From CADEFX01 sp050260355 (GTDB lineage: Bacteria; Pseudomonadota; Alphaproteobacteria; Rhizobiales; Hyphomicrobiaceae), in NCBI GenBank assembly GCA_050260355.1, contig JBLNBZ010000028.1, positions 1 through 50,882 of the forward strand: a DNA stretch of 50,882 bases. The letters are read 5' to 3'. This document shows, in pieces, positions 1 through 8,631 of this stretch. The position numbers and the translations under genes are program-made. The notes beneath the pieces are model-generated. The model was not told the origin of the DNA. It ran no database searches and saw nothing but the letters and a program-made list of their open reading frames with translations. Each line of letters starts with the position of its first letter. Within the stretch, counting starts at the first letter, position 1.

Positions 1-32
1 GGCTGCCCATTCGTGTCGATGTGCTCTTATTG

Positions 33-49
33 GCGGGCCCTTGGCCCGC
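33..49. other. GC-rich hairpin near window edge
   Basis: A perfect 7-bp stem (GCGGGCC/GGCCCGC) closes a 3-base loop. It may end a transcript entering from outside the window, but no clear T-run follows on either strand. The rest of bases 1-193 shows no gene I can support. Confidence 0.3.
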
Positions 50-193
50 GACGGTCTGTTGCTCAGCGTTTCTATAGCGGATATTAACCTCGTGCCAAGG
101 GCGCTGATTCAGCGCCTGCGGATAAACAATGTCTCCCGCCGCGCTTCGATTGCGCGGCCCGGTCGCGGTTGGAAGGCGTAAACTCGGAAACTC

Positions 194-931
194 GTGGCCA
201 AGATCGCCAAGCATCAACGGCGGGCCGTGCGCAGGCAGGTCCGCAATTTGCGGCAGTCAATCGCCGACGGCACGCCCGAGCGGATTCGCCGCGCGTTCGC
301 GCCCGTGGTGAACTACGCCGAGATGCTGCTGGTCGATCACGGCGTGTTCCGGCTGTTTTATCAGAATTGCCACAGGCTCGGTCGCGAGGCTTGGCGCTCC
401 GCCCAACCTGCGCCACACCAGATACGTCACCTCGCCCGGCAAGGCATTCGCACCATCGTCAACCTCAGGGGCGAGCGATATTGTGGCAGCTATTGGCTCG
501 AACGCGAGGCGTGCGAGCGCCACGGCATTCGACTGGAGAATTTTACGGTGCGCTCACGCGCCGCACCTGCCAAGGAGGACGTGCTGGCGACGCGCGATTT
601 CTTCCATAGCATCGAGTACCCGATGCTGATGCACTGCAAGTCCGGTGCGGATCGCGCAGGCCTGATGAGCGCGCTGTATCTGATCGTCAAGGAGAACGTT
701 CCGGTGGCAACGGCGGCCAAGCAGCTCAGTCTGCGGTTTGGCCACATACGCCAAGCCGACACCGGCATCCTCGACCATTTCTTCGAGAGCTACCTCGAGG
801 CCAATGCGGAGCGTCCCATCGACTTCTTCGACTGGGTCGAGCACGTCTACGATCCCGAGGAGCTCAAACGCTCGTTCGCGGCCCGAAGCTGGGCCAACGT
901 CCTCGTCAACGGCGTGCTGCGGCGCGAATAG
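194..931 (+). CDS. Dual-specificity / tyrosine phosphatase family protein
   Basis: A 245-residue cytoplasmic protein with the cysteine phosphatase signature HCKSGADRAG at residues 147-156, giving catalytic Cys148 and phosphate-binding Arg154 (C-X5-R). A very basic N-terminus (residues 1-35) precedes the catalytic core, and Asp-containing loops upstream could supply the general acid. The start is GTG, the first start in the open frame, with only a weak ribosome-binding site. It converges on an MsbA-like exporter gene, so an envelope link is possible, but the substrate (phosphotyrosine, phosphoinositide-like or lipid phosphate) cannot be read from sequence. Family call firm, function open. Confidence 0.85.
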   Translation: MAKIAKHQRRAVRRQVRNLRQSIADGTPERIRRAFAPVVNYAEMLLVDHGVFRLFYQNCHRLGREAWRSAQPAPHQIRHLARQGIRTIVNLRGERYCGSYWLEREACERHGIRLENFTVRSRAAPAKEDVLATRDFFHSIEYPMLMHCKSGADRAGLMSALYLIVKENVPVATAAKQLSLRFGHIRQADTGILDHFFESYLEANAERPIDFFDWVEHVYDPEELKRSFAARSWANVLVNGVLRRE

Positions 932-942
932 GCCGCACCGCG

Positions 943-2763
943 CTACTGCGCGGCGTCCTGGGGAGTTTCGGCGACCGGTCCGGCAAGCAGTTGCGTGCGC
1001 GACAGGCGCGCGTAGGCCCCGCCCTTGGCGACAAGCTCGCCGTGCGTGCCCGTCTCGATGATCCGACCTGCGTCCATCACGCAAATAAGGTGCGCATTTT
1101 GCACCGTCGACAGCCGATGCGCGATGACGAGGGTCGTGCGGCCCCTGGTGAAGCGGGCTAGCGCCTCCTGAACAAGACGCTCCGACTCCGTGTCGAGCGC
1201 GCTGGTGGCCTCGTCGAGCAGCAGGATCGGGGCGTCCTTTAGGATGGCGCGCGCGAGCGCGAGCCGCTGGCGCTGCCCTCCCGACAGGCGCATGCCGCGA
1301 TCGCCGATGACGCTGTCATAGCCTTGAGGCTGCGCCATGATGAAATCATGCGCGGCCGCGGCCTTGGCGGCGGCGACGATGTCGGCCTCGCTGGCCCCGA
1401 GTCGCCCCAGCGCGATGTTGGCCCGGATCGTGTCATCGAACAGCGTCACCTCCTGGCTGACCATCGAGATGGCATCCCTGAGGCTTGCCAGCGTCACATC
1501 GCGCACATCCTGTCCATCGATGGCGATCCGACCTGCCGTCACATCGAACAGGCGCGGCACGAGATTGATCATGGTCGATTTGCCCGCCCCTGAGCGTCCG
1601 ACCAGGGCAACCGTCGAGCCGCCGGCGATGTCGAGCGTCACGTCGCGGAGGGCGTCGCGCTCGCCTGCACCGTAGGCGAACGAGACATTCTCGAACCGGA
1701 TCGATCCGCGTGGAGTCTGCAGCGGCCATGCGTCGGGCCGATCCATGATCGTCGGTTTCTCGTCGATCAGCTCGTAGATACGTTCGACCGCTGCGAGCCC
1801 CTCTTGCACCTTGGTCGACAGACTGCCCAGGCCGCGCACCGGCTGCGCCGCCATCAGAAGCGCGCCGACAAAGCCCATGAAGTCACCGATCGTCGCGTTC
1901 CCGCTGGACATGCGCCAGGCGGCCAGCGCGACCACGCCTGCCACCGCGAGGCCGCCCAGCGCCTCGAGCATGGGATCGAGCCGTGCACGGCTCTTCACCG
2001 CCTTGATGCGCAGGCCATAAAGCTGCTCGAAGCTTTGGTTCATACGTGAGGCTGCATAGCCCTCGAGCCTGAAGGCTTTGATGAGGCGCACGCCCGAAAG
2101 CTTCTCGGTGAGCAGCGAGGTCATATCGCCGAGCTCGGTCTGCGTGCGCTTGGCAACGCGCCGCAGCCGTTTGCCGATGGCCATGATCGGCAGCACGGCC
2201 AGCGGGTAGACGCCCAGCACGACGAGCGACATGACCCAGTCGGTGTAGATCATGTAGGCAGCGAGCGCGACGACGATGAGGCTGTCGCGCACCGCCGTGT
2301 TGAGCGCGGCCTGCGCTGCCTGCTGCACGAACGTGATGTCGTTGGTCAGTCGTGAGACCATGCGGCCCGGGGTCTCCCGGGTGAGCCGCGCAAAATCCGC
2401 GGTCATCAGATGCCCGAAGCCCACCTTCTGCATGTCCGTCGTGATGCGCATGATGATGCGATTGGTCGTCACGGTCTGCAGATAGAGGAGAAGGCTGCGC
2501 GCCGTTGTCGCAATGACGATGGCGATCAGGACCCACAGCAAGAGCGAGAGATCGCCACCCGACAAGGCGTCGAACGAGTGCTTCAGGATGGCGGGATAGG
2601 CGCTGGTCGCGGCCGCCAGAAGACCGGTGAGCGCAAGGGCGCCGACAAGCTCGCGCCAGCGCGGCCACACCCAGTCCCACAGGAAGCGCATGAGAAGGCC
2701 GCGCGCACGCGCATCCAGGCGAAGCTGCGGCCTTGGTGCCCCGATGTCATGAGCCTCGGCCAA
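943..2763 (-). CDS. MsbA-like ABC exporter (fused permease-ATPase)
   Basis: A 606-residue half-transporter that should dimerise in the inner membrane. Six membrane segments fill roughly residues 25-320. The ATPase domain has Walker A GRSGAGKST near residue 390, signature LSGGQRQRLALARAIL near 493, and Walker B ILLLDEATSALD near 515. The family exports lipids, classically flipping lipid A-core, but also drugs and glycans. The start is TTG: a GGAGG ribosome-binding site lies 4 bases before it, better than any site near the later ATG at about residue 25. DUF4170 lies 110 bases upstream on the same strand; that family is often near lipopolysaccharide genes, which favours a lipid substrate. MsbA identity is inferred, not proven. 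Confidence 0.88.
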   Translation of the reverse strand: MAEAHDIGAPRPQLRLDARARGLLMRFLWDWVWPRWRELVGALALTGLLAAATSAYPAILKHSFDALSGGDLSLLLWVLIAIVIATTARSLLLYLQTVTTNRIIMRITTDMQKVGFGHLMTADFARLTRETPGRMVSRLTNDITFVQQAAQAALNTAVRDSLIVVALAAYMIYTDWVMSLVVLGVYPLAVLPIMAIGKRLRRVAKRTQTELGDMTSLLTEKLSGVRLIKAFRLEGYAASRMNQSFEQLYGLRIKAVKSRARLDPMLEALGGLAVAGVVALAAWRMSSGNATIGDFMGFVGALLMAAQPVRGLGSLSTKVQEGLAAVERIYELIDEKPTIMDRPDAWPLQTPRGSIRFENVSFAYGAGERDALRDVTLDIAGGSTVALVGRSGAGKSTMINLVPRLFDVTAGRIAIDGQDVRDVTLASLRDAISMVSQEVTLFDDTIRANIALGRLGASEADIVAAAKAAAAHDFIMAQPQGYDSVIGDRGMRLSGGQRQRLALARAILKDAPILLLDEATSALDTESERLVQEALARFTRGRTTLVIAHRLSTVQNAHLICVMDAGRIIETGTHGELVAKGGAYARLSRTQLLAGPVAETPQDAAQ

Positions 2764-2873
2764 TCGTCCTCCGACGAATCCCTAACCGCCCCTCGAGCGT
2801 AGGCTTTGCCTATCACCTCGAGGGCGTGGGCGCCAGCAAACGCCTGTGCGCGAGGCCCGGCGGGATGGGAAAG

Positions 2874-3137
2874 CTAGTTGCTGCCCCGCTTGCCGCCGGT
2901 TGCGTCGGGGTCCAGCAGGCGGTGCAGATGAACGATGAAGTAGCGCAGATGCGCGTTGTCGACCGTGCGCTGCGCGGCGGCCTTCCAGGCCTTATAGGCC
3001 TCCGCATAGTTCGGATAGATGCCGACGATGTCCAGCGCATCGAGATTGGCAAACTCGATCCTGTCGAGCGATGTCAGCTCACCGCCGAATACGAGGTGGA
3101 GGAGCTGTGCGGGCTTGTCTTTGCTGGCGTTGCTCAT
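2874..3137 (-). CDS. DUF4170 family small protein
   Basis: An 87-residue cytoplasmic protein, no signal or membrane segment, matching by eye the short alphaproteobacterial DUF4170 family (LLHLVFGGEL at residues 12-21; YPNYAEAYKAWKAAAQ and YFIVHLHRLLDP in the second half). The biochemical role of the family is unknown. It is commonly found near lipid A or lipopolysaccharide genes, and here it sits directly upstream of the MsbA-like exporter on the same strand, probably in one transcript. A purine-rich AAAAGGA lies unusually close to the ATG. Confidence 0.8.
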   Translation of the reverse strand: MSNASKDKPAQLLHLVFGGELTSLDRIEFANLDALDIVGIYPNYAEAYKAWKAAAQRTVDNAHLRYFIVHLHRLLDPDATGGKRGSN

Positions 3138-3357
3138 GTCCTTTTGCCGACGATTTGCGCTCTTGCCCCATGTCCCACGCGTGGACAGTCGGCGACTGAT
3201 AATTAACGCAATTCCTTAAGTCGAATCGAAGCCTTTCGTGCGACATTTCGACAGTAAGGTGATCGCTCGAGAACGATCGCTCGGGAGTCGACAGGGCAGA
3301 CGCGAAGCCCGGCTCGGACGAACCACTAAAGGTTCGGACGGCTGGGCTTTTCGCTTG

Positions 3358-4326
3358 TCAGGGCACGAGCCAGGGCGCCGTCGCCGCAGCGTCGGCAACG
3401 AGGCCCAGGAAGAGAACCCAGCCCACGGTGCAGTTCGAGCGGAACCGCGTCAGGCAATTGCTCGGATCGTCGATATCGAGGGTTGTCACCTGCCACGCCA
3501 TCTGCACGGCTGCGAGAGCCAGGGCAAGGCCCGCAATCAGGTGCGCGCCGGCCTGGAAGCAGGCGAGGGTCCACAGCATCAGGGCCCCGAGATAGAAACA
3601 GCCGACCCATGCCTTGGTGGTCTCGCCGAACCTGATGGCGGTCGATTTCAGCCCCAGCGCCAGGTCGTCCTCCTTGTCCTGGTGCGCGTAGATGGTGTCA
3701 TAGCCGATCGTCCACAGCACCGAGCCGGCATAGAGCAGCAGCGCCGGCAGTGCCAGCGAGCCCTTGATCGAGGCCCAGCCGACGAGCGCGCCCCATTTGA
3801 ACGTGAGGCCGAGGACGACCTGCGGCCAGTAGGTGAGGCGTTTCATGAACGGGTAGATGGCGACGAGGGCCAGCGAGGCGATTCCGAGCAGGATCGTGAA
3901 GCGGTTGAATTGCAGGAGGACGAGCAGACCGACGAGGCAAAGTGCGACCATGAACAGCTTGGCCGCCGCCACGCTCACCTGGCCCGAGGGAATGGGCCGG
4001 TTGCGCGTGCGCGCCACGCCGGCGTCGTAGTCGCGATCGACGATATCGTTATATGTGCACCCGGCGCCGCGCATGACAAAGGCGCCAATGGCAAACAGCA
4101 GCACATACCAGGGACTGGGATAAGGCCGGCCCTCGGACAGCTCCGCCAGCGCCAGCGACCACCAGCACGGAAACAGCAGCAGCCAGGCGCCGACCGGCCG
4201 ATCGAAACGGGCAAGCCGCAGGTAGGGCCGCACGGCTGCCGGCGCCCACCGATCCACCCAGTTGCCGGGTGGCGCATCGGGCACGGTCGCCGCCGCACGC
4301 TCCAGCGTCTGTCTCAAGGGCCTCAT
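3358..4326 (-). CDS. ubiA: 4-hydroxybenzoate octaprenyltransferase
   Basis: A 322-residue polytopic inner-membrane enzyme that attaches the polyprenyl tail to 4-hydroxybenzoate in ubiquinone synthesis. Both Asp-rich, Mg-prenyl-diphosphate-binding motifs are present: NDIVDRDYD at residues 93-101 and YDTIYAHQDKEDD at 209-221. About eight or nine hydrophobic segments follow the usual pattern. The frame is open upstream to 4467, but the extra 47 codons are antisense to the rsmE leader and look non-coding; the ATG at 4326 gives a normal family length. It is divergent from rsmE with about 140 bases between. Confidence 0.93.
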   Translation of the reverse strand: MRPLRQTLERAAATVPDAPPGNWVDRWAPAAVRPYLRLARFDRPVGAWLLLFPCWWSLALAELSEGRPYPSPWYVLLFAIGAFVMRGAGCTYNDIVDRDYDAGVARTRNRPIPSGQVSVAAAKLFMVALCLVGLLVLLQFNRFTILLGIASLALVAIYPFMKRLTYWPQVVLGLTFKWGALVGWASIKGSLALPALLLYAGSVLWTIGYDTIYAHQDKEDDLALGLKSTAIRFGETTKAWVGCFYLGALMLWTLACFQAGAHLIAGLALALAAVQMAWQVTTLDIDDPSNCLTRFRSNCTVGWVLFLGLVADAAATAPWLVP

Positions 4327-4465
4327 GGCGCGACAGGCTAGAGCATGGCCCTGAGCGCTGCAACGAACGCCGCCGAGAGGCTGCGGCAGGAGCTCGAAGC
4401 CCGGCCGCCGACGCCCCCAGCGCCGGGCTGGCTCGCCGGCCCACTCGTGCGCTAAGCATGGCCGC

Positions 4466-5245
4466 ATGGCCGAGGATTATGACTTCAGAACCCAGCGCCT
4501 GTTTGTCGAAGCCGAGCTTGCGGCGGGCGCACGCGTTGACTGCTCGCGCGATCAGGCAAACTACCTGCGCAACGTTTTGCGGCTTCAGGCGGGCGCCCCG
4601 ATCCTCGTCTTCAACGGCCGCGACGGCGAATGGCGGGCCCAGGTCGAGCTGCAAGGACGGCGCGATGTGATGTTGCTCGTTCAGCGGCAGACGCGCCGGC
4701 AGCAAGGAGGACCCGATCTCGTCTACCTTTTCGCCCCGCTCAAGCACGCGCGCCTGGATTACATGGTGCAGAAGGCGACGGAGATGGGCGCAGCGAGGCT
4801 GGCCCCGGTTCTGACGCAGCACACAGTGGCGAGCAGGGTCAATCTGGAGCGCATGCGCGCCAACGCGATCGAAGCCGCCGAGCAGTGCGGCATCATGCGC
4901 ATCCCCGAAGTGGCGGAGCCGCGCAAGCTCGAGCAGGTGCTCGCCGATTGGGATCGGGGGCGCCACCTGATCTTCTGTGATGAAGCGGCGGCAACCGCCG
5001 ACCCAATTGCGGCGTTGATCCGCGTACCGCGGGGGCCTCTCGCGGTGCTGATCGGGCCCGAAGGTGGCTTCGCGCCGCACGAGCGTGCGTTGCTCCTGGA
5101 CCGGCCGTTTGTCACGTCCATTGCCCTCGGCCCCCGCATCATGCGCGCGGATACGGCAGCCGTCGCAGCGCTCGCCCTCGTGAATGCGGTGCTCGGCGAC
5201 TGGCGCGGGGGTGACCTGCCCGCAAATCAGGCCAAGGGCTTGTAA
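4466..5245 (+). CDS. rsmE: 16S rRNA (uracil-1498-N3)-methyltransferase
   Basis: A 259-residue SPOUT-class methyltransferase that uses S-adenosylmethionine to modify U1498 of 16S rRNA. The N-terminal PUA-like domain covers about residues 1-75. The trefoil-knot motifs are GPEGGF at 197-202 and LGPRIMRADTA at 221-231; the second normally reads LG.RILR.ETA, so Glu to Asp and Leu to Met are conservative departures. The ubiA-rsmE-gshA neighbourhood is familiar from this bacterial group. Start ATG at 4466. Confidence 0.93.
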   Translation: MAEDYDFRTQRLFVEAELAAGARVDCSRDQANYLRNVLRLQAGAPILVFNGRDGEWRAQVELQGRRDVMLLVQRQTRRQQGGPDLVYLFAPLKHARLDYMVQKATEMGAARLAPVLTQHTVASRVNLERMRANAIEAAEQCGIMRIPEVAEPRKLEQVLADWDRGRHLIFCDEAAATADPIAALIRVPRGPLAVLIGPEGGFAPHERALLLDRPFVTSIALGPRIMRADTAAVAALALVNAVLGDWRGGDLPANQAKGL

Positions 5246-5327
5246 GCCGGGCAAGGCCCGTCCATAAGAGGGCACGCCGCACGACCCGGGCGGCAGCGCT
5301 CGCCCAAGGGCATCCAAGGAAGGTTGC

Positions 5328-6710
5328 ATGTCCACCCGCCAGGACGGCGCACCGGCGCCACTCGTGCAATCGCGCGACGATCTCGTCGGCTGGATCGCCG
5401 AGGGGTCCAAGCCGGCATCGGCTTGGCGCATCGGCACCGAGCACGAGAAGATCGTCTTCCGCACGGACGACCACCGGCCGGTCCCCTATGAGGGCCCGCG
5501 CGGCATCCGCGCCATTCTCGAGGCGCTGATCTCCCGGTTCGGCTGGCAGCCGATCATGGAAGGCGACAACATCATCGCGCTCAAGTGGCCAAAGGGAGAG
5601 ACCCCGCCGACGGTCTCGCTCGAGCCGGGCGGGCAATTCGAGCTTTCAGGCGCGCCGCTGGCCGACGTGCACGGCGTGGGCGCGGAGACCCAATCACACC
5701 TCGACCAGGTTCAGGCCATCGGCCGCGACCTCGGCATCGGCTTCCTGGGCATCGGCTTCTCCCCCGTCTGGACGCTGGAGGAGACCCCGCGCATGCCCAA
5801 GCAGCGTTACGGGGTGATGACGCGCTACATGCCGACGGTCGGCAAGCGCGGCCTCGATATGATGTACCGTACGGCGACGATCCAGGTGAACCTCGACTTC
5901 GGCGACGAGGCCGACATGGTCAAGAAGCTGCGCGTATCGCTGGCGCTGCAGCCCATTGCCACCGCCATCTTCGCCAGCTCGCCCTTCACCGAGGGACGGC
6001 CCAACGGCTTTCTATCGATGCGCAGCGAGGTGTGGCGCGATACCGACCCCGGCCGCACCGGCATGCTGCCGTTCGTGTTCGAGCCCGGCATGGGATTTGA
6101 GCGCTACGTCGATTACGCGCTCGATGTTCCGATGTACTTCGTCTACCGCGACGGCAAGTATATCGACGTTGCCGGCGCCTCGTTCCGCGATTTTCTCAAC
6201 GGCAAGCTTCCCGCCCTGCCCGGCGAGCGTCCCACGGTCGCCGACTGGTCCGATCATCTGACGACACTGTTCCCGGAAGTCCGCATGAAGCGCTTCCTGG
6301 AGATGCGCGGCGCCGACGGAGGTCGATGGCGGCGCATTTGCGCGCTCCCGGCGCTGTGGACCGGCCTCCTTTACGACTCTGCTGCGCTCGAGGCTGCCTG
6401 GTCGCTGGTCAAGGACTGGTCAGCGGAGGAGCGCCAGGCTCTGCGCAACGAGGTGCCGCGCACGGCTCTCAAGACGCCCTTCCGCAAGGGGCTCGTGCGA
6501 GACGTCGCCCGCGAGGCGGTTCAGATCGCGGCCAGCGGCCTCAAGGCGCGGCGGCGGCTCAATCCGCAGGGCAGCGACGAGCGCGTCTTCCTCGAGCCCG
6601 TGGAGGCCATTGTTGCCTCGGGGCGCACGACCGCTGAAGACCTGCTCGCACACTACGAGGGAGATTGGGGCCGCAACATCGACCGCATCTTTACCGAGCA
6701 CGCCTTCTGA
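5328..6710 (+). CDS. gshA: Glutamate-cysteine ligase, plant type
   Basis: A 460-residue cytoplasmic enzyme making gamma-glutamylcysteine, the first step of glutathione synthesis. Family landmarks are GTEHEKIVF near residues 37-45 and EPGGQFELSGAPL near residue 100, typical of the plant/alphaproteobacterial ligase class rather than the E. coli type. Full length with no frame break. A purine-rich AAGGAAGG lies just before the ATG. It follows rsmE by 82 bases on the same strand. Glutathione made here would supply the glutathione S-transferase encoded at 18993-19601. Confidence 0.93.
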   Translation: MSTRQDGAPAPLVQSRDDLVGWIAEGSKPASAWRIGTEHEKIVFRTDDHRPVPYEGPRGIRAILEALISRFGWQPIMEGDNIIALKWPKGETPPTVSLEPGGQFELSGAPLADVHGVGAETQSHLDQVQAIGRDLGIGFLGIGFSPVWTLEETPRMPKQRYGVMTRYMPTVGKRGLDMMYRTATIQVNLDFGDEADMVKKLRVSLALQPIATAIFASSPFTEGRPNGFLSMRSEVWRDTDPGRTGMLPFVFEPGMGFERYVDYALDVPMYFVYRDGKYIDVAGASFRDFLNGKLPALPGERPTVADWSDHLTTLFPEVRMKRFLEMRGADGGRWRRICALPALWTGLLYDSAALEAAWSLVKDWSAEERQALRNEVPRTALKTPFRKGLVRDVAREAVQIAASGLKARRRLNPQGSDERVFLEPVEAIVASGRTTAEDLLAHYEGDWGRNIDRIFTEHAF

Positions 6711-6832
6711 TCGGCAGGCAAGCGAACTCGCGCGCCTGAACCGATCGTTCGGCCATCCCGGAGCGGCGATCCTGCAGCGAGCCGGCTCGGCGCGACGCGC
6801 GTGCCTGGAGGCAGCGCCCGCGCCGCTTCGCT

Positions 6833-7339
6833 CTAGCTCTGCGCGGTGTGTGCAGACGGGTCGAGAACGGGCCGGAGCTCGTTGGGGTCTTGCGGCCTGC
6901 GCACCCTGCCATCGAGATAGGCGCCCTGCTCCACCGCGAGCGTCTGGTGATGCACGTCGCCCTCGACCCTGGCGCCGGCCTGCAGCACCACCTTCAGGCC
7001 GCGGATGGTACCGGCCACCTCACCGCGCACCGCGACGGTCTCGCCCGAGACGACGCCGGTGACGCGCCCCTTCTCGCCGATGATGACCTCGCTGCCGACC
7101 ACATCTCCGGTGACATCGCCGTCGACCTGCAGAATGCCCTTCGAGATGATGCGCAGCCCCTGCCCCACAATCGTCAGATCGTTGCCGATGATCGACCTCG
7201 GCTGGTTGCCCGCCTGTGTGACCGGCGGTGGCGTGGTTCGCGCTTCGGCTGCACCATTGGACGCGAGCTTGAGCGCGTCGAATGGCCTCGGCTCATTGGC
7301 CGCCGGCCTGGGTTCCTGGTTGGACTGGCGCGTGAACAT
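6833..7339 (-). CDS. Bactofilin family cytoskeletal protein
   Basis: A 168-residue protein with a disordered, proline-rich N-terminus (about 1-45), a central repetitive beta-helical DUF583/bactofilin core (about 48-140; SIIGNDLTIVGQGL, then regular G.V.G.V.. turns), and a disordered C-terminal tail. Bactofilins polymerise without nucleotide at the inner membrane and position envelope enzymes. In several proteobacteria the gene neighbours an M23 peptidase; none is adjacent here. Convergent with gshA; divergent from the flavin monooxygenase gene, with 212 bases between. Confidence 0.88.
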   Translation of the reverse strand: MFTRQSNQEPRPAANEPRPFDALKLASNGAAEARTTPPPVTQAGNQPRSIIGNDLTIVGQGLRIISKGILQVDGDVTGDVVGSEVIIGEKGRVTGVVSGETVAVRGEVAGTIRGLKVVLQAGARVEGDVHHQTLAVEQGAYLDGRVRRPQDPNELRPVLDPSAHTAQS

Positions 7340-7551
7340 GTAAGCCCCCGATATACCCGTTGCGACTTCCCGCGTCCGCTAGGAACGACGCGGACGTGGT
7401 GGAATTGTGGCCTTGGCCGGGCGGAGCGCAAGCCTTTAATCTGCTGTCTCGACCAACGGATCCGGGCCAACCGTAGGCTAAGCTTGCACCGAGTGACGGC
7501 TGCCGCCGGCACGTGACCGTTGCCAACGACAAGGACAAGGAGCGAAGCGCA

Positions 7552-8616
7552 ATGCATTTCGGCCAGTTCAACCTCATGGGGTACCGCTACCGCGGGGCCT
7601 CGGTGGGCCAGATCTACGACAACACCGTCGGGCAGGTGAAAGCGGCCGAAAAGGCGGGCTTCGAGGCGTCCTGGTTTGCCGAGCACCACTTCTCGAACTA
7701 TTGCGCGTGCCCCTCTCCGTTGATGATGGTCGCTCGCCTCGCCGGCGAGACGACGAGGATCAAACTCGGCACGGCGGTGGTCGTCACCCCGCTCTACAAT
7801 CCGGCGCGGCTTCTGGCCGAGATCGGCATGGTCGAGGCCCTGACGCATGGGCGCCTGCTGCTCGGCGTTGGCAGCGGCTATCAGCCCTACGAGTTCGAGC
7901 GCTTCGGGGAGGACCTGAGTAATTCCGCAGAGCAGCTTATTGAGTTCATGCAGATGCTCGAGCTGGCCTTCTCGCGGGAGACGTTCAGCTTCTCGGGCAA
8001 GCACTACTCGATGCCCGAGACGCACATCGCGACGCGACCGCGGGACGGCGCCAGGATCCCAATCTGGACGGCCGGCGAGAACCCCAAGCTGGTGCAGTTC
8101 GCGGCGCGCCAGGGCTACATCACGATGCTTAGCCCCCGCCATTTCAATGCCGACCTGCTCGAGGTCGCCAAGCAGCGCCTCAAGGAGAACTATGCGGCCG
8201 CGGGCGCCGACCCGGCCAAGTTGCGGTTCGGCATGCTGCGCCATATCTGCATCACCGACGACAAGGCCGAGGCCGCGTCGTTCCTGGACAATGTGCGCCA
8301 TCAGATCCGGCTGTCGCAGAGCCTGCGCCTGCGCGAGGAAGCCCTGGACGGGGGCATGCTGATCGAGAAGACCTACCCTGGGGAGCCGCCGATCGAGGAC
8401 CTCGCCAGGTTCATGCTGATCGGAGATGCCACGACCGTCGCGGAACGGCTCGCCGAGGAAATCCGGCGCACCGAGCCGTCGCATGTCATGCTGCAGTTCC
8501 AAGCTGGTGCGTCCGACCAGGGATTGGCTTTGCGCTCGATCGAGCGCTTCGCTGGAGAGGTCAGGCCGATGCTCGAGAAGGCACTGGGGCCGCTTGACCG
8601 CATCAGCCCGATGTAA
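7552..8616 (+). CDS. LLM class flavin-dependent oxidoreductase
   Basis: A 354-residue TIM-barrel protein of the bacterial luciferase-like monooxygenase family, expected to use reduced FMN or F420. Typical strands appear as GFEASWFAEHHF (about 37-48), TRIKLGTAVVVTPLYNPARL and GRLLLGVGSGYQPYEF. A GTG 13 codons upstream is also in frame, but the ATG at 7552 has AAGGAG about 9 bases before it and starts the conserved barrel, so it is preferred. The amidase gene begins 15 bases after the stop, so the two are probably co-transcribed. Substrate unknown. Confidence 0.87.
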   Translation: MHFGQFNLMGYRYRGASVGQIYDNTVGQVKAAEKAGFEASWFAEHHFSNYCACPSPLMMVARLAGETTRIKLGTAVVVTPLYNPARLLAEIGMVEALTHGRLLLGVGSGYQPYEFERFGEDLSNSAEQLIEFMQMLELAFSRETFSFSGKHYSMPETHIATRPRDGARIPIWTAGENPKLVQFAARQGYITMLSPRHFNADLLEVAKQRLKENYAAAGADPAKLRFGMLRHICITDDKAEAASFLDNVRHQIRLSQSLRLREEALDGGMLIEKTYPGEPPIEDLARFMLIGDATTVAERLAEEIRRTEPSHVMLQFQAGASDQGLALRSIERFAGEVRPMLEKALGPLDRISPM

Positions 8617-8631
8617 TGGCGGAGTGTCACA

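Noticed and set aside
4327..4467. N-terminal extension of ubiA by 47 codons
   Set aside because: The added residues are unlike UbiA starts and lie in the divergent rsmE leader.
4049..5464. A 471-codon - strand frame
   Set aside because: It runs antisense to rsmE and the gshA start and then out of frame with ubiA.
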